A stretch of DNA of 64,000 bases. It comes from Stomoxys calcitrans. Its lineage: Eukaryota > Arthropoda > Insecta > Diptera > Muscidae. The stretch lies in assembly GCF_963082655.1 (NCBI RefSeq), contig NC_081553.1:61990311-62054310 (forward strand). The letters are read 5' to 3'. Numbering within the stretch: the first letter of the stretch is position 1; every line of letters begins with the position of its first letter. Below the pieces are notes generated by a model. That model had not been told where the DNA came from, did not search any database, and was given only the letters and a program-made list of their open reading frames with translations. The position numbers and the translations under genes were made by a program. This document shows positions 58,511-64,000 of this stretch, one piece after another.

Positions 58511-59080
58511 ATCTCTAATCATCAGAGATTGATTCTGCGTTATCTTCTTCGCCGCAATCATCGGATACCAGCAGTTGAGAAAAGTAGTCTTCCACATTCT
58601 CATCACACTATCTGTATCATTAACCAGATCTGCTTCTTTGTCTCTGCAGGAGAATGTGCCTGCGCCAAAGCCATCGGTTTCATGTTTGATTCTTTGTTGG
58701 AATTTCCGGACTTCATTCTATCATCTGTACATCTCTATTCGTTTGCACTCACGTCTTTCCATTGTTTCTTTCTTTCAGCGGAATAGATGTTTCTCCTCTT
58801 TCCTTTTCTCCCAATACCTCTCCATCATCAGGCGCGTTGCTACTGATTGCAGGGTTGCTCTGTATGACGCATTCTGGGCTTCAGTAACATTTCGACAACC
58901 TTGGTGGTACCATGGGTTTCTTGGGGGAGGTACCCAAGTACAGATTTCGAGGGAGTGGGTAATGGATTGCCACTGCATTGTTATATCACCGGGAGAAGCA
59001 GTGCTTGCATCAAGCACTTGGGTCAGTCGAGTGAAGTATGCCGTTGCCAACTGCTTCCATACATACCGTTGTCCTGATTT
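58511..59080 (-). pseudogene. Second LINE family: endonuclease-RT linker region
   Basis: Minus frames read PWYHQGCRNVTEAQNASYRA, TLQSVATRLMMERYWEKRKE and EEKHLFR, then, after stops, a stretch with ETDGFGAGTFSCRDKEADLV and MRMWKTTF. The last part corresponds to 46545-46640 (RWLWCRHIFLQT / LRIWKEHF in shifted frames), so it is the same family as 46485-47110. It is truncated before the RT core. Confidence 0.78.
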
Positions 59081-59285
59081 AAGGTCTTTGACACATAAAA
59101 GGCGCATTTATCGATTGCGATGAAATTTGGCAGAGTGATTGTTGTTAGACACCTCGACATCCGTACCGAGTTTGGTCCAGTTCGAATCACATATCTATGT
59201 AGCTGCGATGGCTTCATAAATGGTGTATTTTCGCTTTATGAATCCAAAGTTCGATCTGGCCGAAATTAATGAGTTTTTGCTTGTT
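59081..59285 (-). repeat. Family C head and one unit, inverted
   Basis: 'gatttaaggtctttgacaca', 'aaaaggcgcatttatcg' and a degraded head near 59255-59285 ('ctggccgaaattaatgagtt'). Confidence 0.65.
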
Positions 59286-59360
59286 TTCCGATGTTTTTTT
59301 AATGATTTGAACATAGGCGTTCATCGTCGCCATTCTCTGCACCATGGTGACATCTGTTGG
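59286..59360 (-). mobile_element. SINE head fragment, degraded
   Basis: The minus strand keeps 'ccatggtgcagagaatggcg' and 'acgcctatgttcaaat' in tRNA-head order. Low identity. Confidence 0.45.
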
Positions 59361-61189
59361 TAAAAAGGTGAACTCCTGCTACCATAACCGTCTGTTTACC
59401 TTCTTCCAAATAAGCCTAATTAATTTTTTTTTCTTTCAATTTTCATTTACTATCTTATACCATTTAATATTAGCTTCCGCTTCCCCCCAGACCATCACTA
59501 ATAAAATTTAGATCATAATCTTAAATGAGTTCATATCAGACTAATAATTAAAATCACTCATCCCAGAAACATTTATTAAAGCATTCTTAAATATGTTTTA
59601 TATCACATGAAATAATTTTAAACTGCTCTAAATTTCGCCATGCCATAATAAAGACGTTAAACAAATATTGCGCTAAGTTTTATATAAAGAGGCTGCAACA
59701 AAGTTGCAACATCTAAAAAAAGGCAACAATTTTATGGGTAAATACAGCATACATGGAGCAGTTAAGGGGGTTATGGTAGTATTTTTAGAAGGGAAGGGAG
59801 GTATAGAGCATGGTGTGTCTCGTTGAAATAGCTTTTCCTATGGTAATTTTGTTTTTGAAATTTTTTTCTTTTTATGTGAACTTTTACAATACGACCCACC
59901 CTAACAAACACTTACTTTACTGTTTATATGTTAATGTGACGATTTACAATTTAGCCAAAAAGTAGACTAACACAAAGCAAAACTTATTGAACCATACAAG
60001 CGATATGAATGAATATGCGTTGCTTTTGGCCATAATTTGCATTTGGTTTTATTTCTCTTGCCAAAAGTGGTCAGTTTTTGAGGGAAAAATTGGCAAATTG
60101 CTTTCAGCACCATAGTGGTTGCTGATGGTGTCGATATTTGTGCTGCTGCTGTGTGTGTGTGTGTGTGTGTGCAGAATGCAAATTGTTTATGATTTTATGC
60201 AAAAATAGCAAAACAATTGCGAGAAGAAAAAAAAAAACAATTCACTATGGATGCTCTTTCTATGAACGCAACGCCTCAATGGGGCAAAAACCATTTCACA
60301 CTGAAATTTATGAAAAACTAATTTTGGATAATCGCCTGCCGCCACCAGACAGACGCACCAGACGCGAGCCTACATTTCGCCAAGCATCAGGATGTGGTCC
60401 AGAGGCAAGGAGATGAAGCCACAACAAGCAGGCCAACATTGAATAATCGCACAATAGGCAGCACACAAAATGTTTCTGCGTTGTAGTGGTAGTGGTGCTG
60501 GTGCTGGTGGTGGTCGTGGATTCGTTATAGCCACCAAAATTTATTTTCAAATTCATTCGATCTAAAAATATTCGCCCAAATGGAAAATTGGTCGCTTTTA
60601 AATGATTTTTGAATATATTTTCTTTTTTTTTGTGAAACTTCTCCCCGATGAGTCGTAGTAGGCAGCAGCAGTGATGAGGCAAAGAGGGAGTTTAAAATCT
60701 AGGGTGTTGATTTTCGAACAACAGATTGCAGCTGTGATGCCGTCTTTGTTTTGGGGGTGGTCTTTACATGCGGCCCCTTGTTCGCACTCTGTTTGTGTAA
60801 TACGTCTTGGCTCGTTTGGCCATTTTGGGATCTAATATGAAAAATTAATTGCCTCTAATGCACAAATATTGTGAAATGTTTAGATTTTGGCTACCCAGTA
60901 CAAATATGCATCGTTGGCACTAAAAATCATGTGAAATGTTTGTTCAGAGTTTTTCAGCCATAAAAGCAAAATTGTTTGAATATAGAATTGTCGAAATGTT
61001 TACTCAGTATTTTGGTTGTAATTTGGAAATTATTGCTGAGTTAATGTATTTTTAAATACCATATCCTTCTATTGGGGGTATATTTTGAATATAATTATGG
61101 TATATGTAAGCCAGATGGCTGCTTAAGATGTTAGGGCAAAAGTCATAAATATTGGCAGAAAAATCAAAAATCAATTTCTAAACAGAAAA
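59361..61189. other. Unassigned AT-rich tract with TG microsatellite
   Basis: TG repeats at about 60150-60171. An open frame at 60138-60416 and one on the opposite strand (60308-60682, threonine-rich) contain no recognised domain; neither is called. Confidence 0.5.
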
Positions 61190-61222
61190 CATAGTCATCC
61201 CGGCCGATACGGGATGACTATG
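61190..61222. repeat. Perfect 13-bp inverted repeat at the LINE 5' edge
   Basis: CATAGTCATCCCG at 61190-61202 and CGGGATGACTATG at 61210-61222, separated by GCCGATA. The right arm is the start of the first 160-bp monomer. Confidence 0.92.
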
Positions 61223-61531
61223 AGCATCATACGGGCTGGAACTTTGAGCTCCGACTTGTGTGGTGCCCATCGTTATCACGGGAAGCTTAGCTGAAAGCTA
61301 CCGGGCGCGTCCACAGGTTGCGGATGGTGGAAAGCTCCGTTTTTATGCGGAGTAGTTGCAAATGCGGCCGCGGATGACTATGAGCACCACACGGGCTGGA
61401 ACTTTGAGCTCCGCCTTGTGTGGTGCCCATCGTTATCACGGGAAGCTTAGCTGAAAGCTACCGGGCGCGTCCACAGGTTGCGGATGGTGGAAAGCTTCGT
61501 TTTTATGCGGAGTAGCTGCAAATGAGGCCGC
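61212..61531 (+). repeat. Two tandem 160-bp monomers at the LINE 5' end
   Basis: GGATGACTATGAGCA starts at 61212 and 61372, exactly 160 bp apart. The two copies differ at only a handful of positions ('gcatcatacggg' / 'gcaccacacggg', 'ccgacttg' / 'ccgccttg', 'aagctccg' / 'aagcttcg', 'tagttgc' / 'tagctgc'). Tandem 5' monomers often act as promoters in LINEs; here that is inference. A related single copy is in 30225-30500. Confidence 0.92.
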
Positions 61532-61840
61532 GGGCAATCAGCGATTTTCAAAAGGAGAGTCTCAGTGAGGAGTCAGGTGGCACTGGCTCTTAATTAAATA
61601 CTGAGTGCCAATGATACTCGAGATGACAAGGCGAGTTATTGGCGCCTTCAAATAACCAATGGCCAACATCAGCGTCTGTTCCCAGGTTAGGGGCGGCGAG
61701 CATCGGATCTTGGAGCAAGCGATTCACCACAACGAGGGATACATGCAATCCCACAAAACCCATGCGGTTGGGGCGCTGGGCCAGTTACCCGCCCCCGGAA
61801 AACATAGAACTACTATGAGAAACAAAGGAATAGTAAAAAC
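61532..61840 (+). mobile_element. LOA-like LINE 5' untranslated remainder
   Basis: Continues with 'agagtctcagtgaggagtca' and 'ggcgccttcaaataaccaat' (shared with 30330-30450), then 'gcgagcatcggatcttggag'. It joins directly to the end of the endonuclease domain (DHHYIG at about 61845), so ORF1 and most of the endonuclease are deleted. Confidence 0.7.
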
Positions 61841-63902
61841 GGATCATCACTATATTGGTTTAAGTACAGCACGGCCAGCGCCGCATCCGATAAGCTTCCG
61901 GAATAAGTTGAAAACCAACTGGACAAAATTCGGAAGGCTACTCAGAAGAAGACTTGCAAATGCAAATTTTGCCCATGAACATTCTACTAAGGAACATGAG
62001 CAAACTTCTCACATATCAATGAGTGCAGTCCGATTCAATTTTTTAGCTCAATGATAAGGGGCCTCCTTTTTATAGCCGTGTCCGATCGGCATGCCACAGT
62101 GCGACATTTTTTTGGAGAGAAGTTTTACATGGCATAGTACCTCACAAATGTTAGGAGGGGAAAACCACCGCTGAAAATTTTTTCTATTGGTCTCGCCAGA
62201 ATTCGAACCAGGCGTTCAGAGTCATAGGCGGACATGCTAACCTCTGGGCTACGGTGGCCTCCCAGAATAAGACTTGGCCAAGATAATTTAGATTGTCCTA
62301 GCATGGATGACATTGACGAAAATGTCAACAGGATTACGACTTCACTGGTGGGGTCCTTCGAGATAGTTGTCTTCTTCGGTAAAGGAAATCAGCCCAAGAA
62401 AAACGCTGGATGACCGCGGAGATTCGCGATATTGGAAAGAAGGTGCGCAGACTTTTTAACAGAGCACGTTGGTAAAAAAGCGGAAGTTTATTGGGATGTA
62501 TATTAAGCTCAAGGAATACAATAAGATAACCAGAGCGGAAAAACGTGCCTCCTGGAAGCTTTTCTGCGAACTGGACGATAGCGTTAATGACGCCGCCAAG
62601 ATAATAAAAGTTTCTCTCAAAAACCCATGTCCAAACTGGAACTTTAGTAGACGACATGGGAGTGAGAGCAGAGATAACGGAGGACATGTTGAGGCTTTTG
62701 ATGAAAACCCATTCTCCACAGGATACGACGGGACTCACGGAGACACCGGAATCTTGGAATAATGATGTTGATCGAAGGTTTATCATAACGGAATTTATGG
62801 TGAAGGAATCCTTGAGGAGCTTCAAACCATTTAAGTCACCCAGACCTAATGGAATATTTCCGGCTTTACTACAGAGAGAGGCAGACTATTTGGCGCCTCG
62901 TCTGGCAACTTTTTTCACAGCGTGCCTAGGACTTGCATATACTCCGAAAGTCTGTCAGAAGGCAAGGGTTTTATTTATACCCAAGCCCGGTAAGGCAAGT
63001 TATGCGACACCAAACGTCTACAGACCCATAAATCTTACGTCCTTTCTACTCAAAATAATGGAACGTATTGTGGACACCATTATAAAGAGTAGGACATCCC
63101 GCGAACTGCTCAAATACAAACAGCATGCTTATGTCAAGGGAATGTCGGTGGAGACTGCCCTGCACGAGGTTGTGCATAAAATAGAAGAATCCTTCGATGC
63201 AAAAACGTATACCCTGGCGGTATGCATTGACGTCGAGGAGGCTTTTAACAATGTGCGGACCGACACACTGATCCAATCCTTAGACCAGTACCGGATGGAC
63301 CCGGTCCTTAGAGACTGGATGAACCATATGCTAGGGAAGAGGTGGATAAATTGTGTGTCATATGGCATAAATATAAGGAAAAAAATGGCAAAAGGCACGC
63401 CACACACGTCACTGCTACGGGTGACCACCATAAATGACCTATTACGGATGCTGACTGAGGAGGGATTTGAACCTGCTATGCAAACGATGTTATAATACTT
63501 CTAAGGGGTAAAAATGCAAACGAGCTATGCGGAAGGGCCGAAAGTGTCTTGCATATGGCATATGACTGGGCTAGACCCATAGGTCTCAATGTTAACCCAG
63601 AAAAGACTGAAATATGTCTGTTCACGAGGAAGACGAAGTTGGGCCAATTTAATATACCACGTTTCCTCAATAAAATGATTTCGCTTTCTGACAAGGTCAA
63701 ATACTTAGGTGAGATCTTGGATAGGAAACTGAATTGGAAGTGTCACATTCCGGAGCGTACTGAGAAGGCTCATAGATGTTGGGCACTATGTAGATGGGCC
63801 ATAGTATCGAAATGGGGCCTGAATCCGAGGATAGTCCACTGGCTCTATAGGAGCGTGATTAGACCAATACTTACTTACGCCTCAGTTGGTGGACTGCTAT
63901 GA
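61841..63902 (+). pseudogene. LOA-like LINE ORF2: endonuclease end and reverse transcriptase, SINE-interrupted
   Basis: Starts with the end of the endonuclease (DHHYIG) and the basic linker, is split by a SINE (61957-62262), then continues with the RT. The frame 62656-63495 (279 codons) has PFKSPRPNGIFPALLQRE, RPINLTSFLLKIMERIVD, QHAYVKGMSVETALHEVV and motif A in CIDVEEAFNNV (D192). The GTPQGG-like motif is altered (GTPHTS). After a frameshift near 63470, CYANDVIILL appears where YADD is expected, so one catalytic aspartate is N. The thumb region (INPR/VHWLYRSVIRPILTYAS) ends at 63902. Confidence 0.9.
61957..62262 (-). mobile_element. tRNA-derived SINE inserted in the LINE
   Basis: About 306 bp. 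On the minus strand the head reads AGGCCACCGTAGCCCAGAGG (A-box) and GGTTCGAATTCTGG (B-box); the body has CACTGTGGCATGCCGATCGG and GACACGGCTATAAAAA, with the 3' end near 61957. Target-site duplications of 14 bp flank it: CAGAAGAAGACTTG at 61943-61956 and CAGAATAAGACTTG at 62263-62276, one mismatch. The reference copy for this family in the window. Confidence 0.93.
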
Positions 63903-64000
63903 AGAAAAAGTGACGGAATCCTAGTATTGCCATCTGGAAGATCATGTTACACGGATGGATCAAAGCTAGAAGACAGTGTGGGCCTGGGCTCCTTCATTGA
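63903..64000 (+). pseudogene. LOA-like LINE RNase H start, joined by a deletion
   Basis: ILVLPSGRSCYTDGSKLEDS, then VGLGSFI and a stop at the window edge. Here YTDGSK is intact, unlike the copy at 54950. About 300 bp that separate the RT end from RNase H in the copy at 54600-54930 are missing. The element continues beyond the window. Confidence 0.8.

Noticed and set aside
60138..60416. Small cysteine-rich protein gene (92 codons)
   Set aside because: The N-terminus is translated from a TG microsatellite and the rest has no recognisable motif or splice context that I can support.

Overview
The window looks like intergenic or intronic DNA from a higher fly, most likely a muscid such as Stomoxys, Haematobia or Musca. 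That placement is an inference from AT-rich sequence, long poly-A/T and CA/TG runs, no bacterial gene organisation, and repeat modules resembling the DINE-1/INE-1 (mini-me) class of Diptera. I find no convincing host gene, no genuine tRNA or rRNA gene and no CRISPR array. By my own tally roughly 40-45% of the window is one superfamily of tandem-repeat-bearing elements; most of the rest is other transposon debris separated by AT-rich tracts in which I recognise nothing.

The dominant component is a set of modular elements I label A, C, D and E, with a linked family B. A typical copy has a head (AAGTAAAA..., a near-palindrome like TTCGGCCGGGCCGAA, then TATACCC), a central array, and a tail (a GACAGACGGACGGACA tract, a conserved block of about 150 bp, then a hairpin ending GGGTATAAAAA). 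The central array is built of units with a 152-153 bp period in A, C, D and E, although their sequences have diverged strongly. Units of A and C hold an inverted repeat of the form GATCGGT...ACCGAT. Near-complete copies: A at 3781-5273 and 12133-13998; C at 36750-38572 and 51245-52511; D at 33196-34165. The GTCY/GACR tract inside the tail has expanded in places, reaching about 1.1 kb at 34190-35332 and including a 12-bp minisatellite.

DNA transposons: the only intact-looking gene is a 342-codon Tc1-like transposase (40587-41615) in a complete 1642-bp element (40237-41878) with TA target duplications and four identical 20-bp sites arranged as outer and inner direct repeats. Two broken mariner-superfamily transposases lie at 28381-28848 and 31376-31681. 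Six copies of a 235-245 bp MITE with TTGGGTTGCCC ends are scattered through the window, two of them inserted inside C elements.

Retroelements: one non-LTR family with reverse transcriptase and RNase H (probably LOA-like) is present as fragments at 15549-16570 (-), 16650-16790 (+), 30225-30500 (+, 5' region), 53940-56215 (+), 56270-56800 (+) and 61212-64000 (+, running off the window). A second non-LTR family is at 46485-47110 (+) and 58511-59080 (-). A tRNA-derived SINE occurs in about nine complete or partial copies, one inserted in the LINE at 61957-62262 with a target-site duplication. A (TTTTA)n array of about 870 bp fills 18188-19056.

The region therefore reads as a nested transposon graveyard containing one recently active-looking Tc1 element. 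The most unusual signal is the shared 153-bp period across divergent repeat families. No new enzymatic or defence system is visible.
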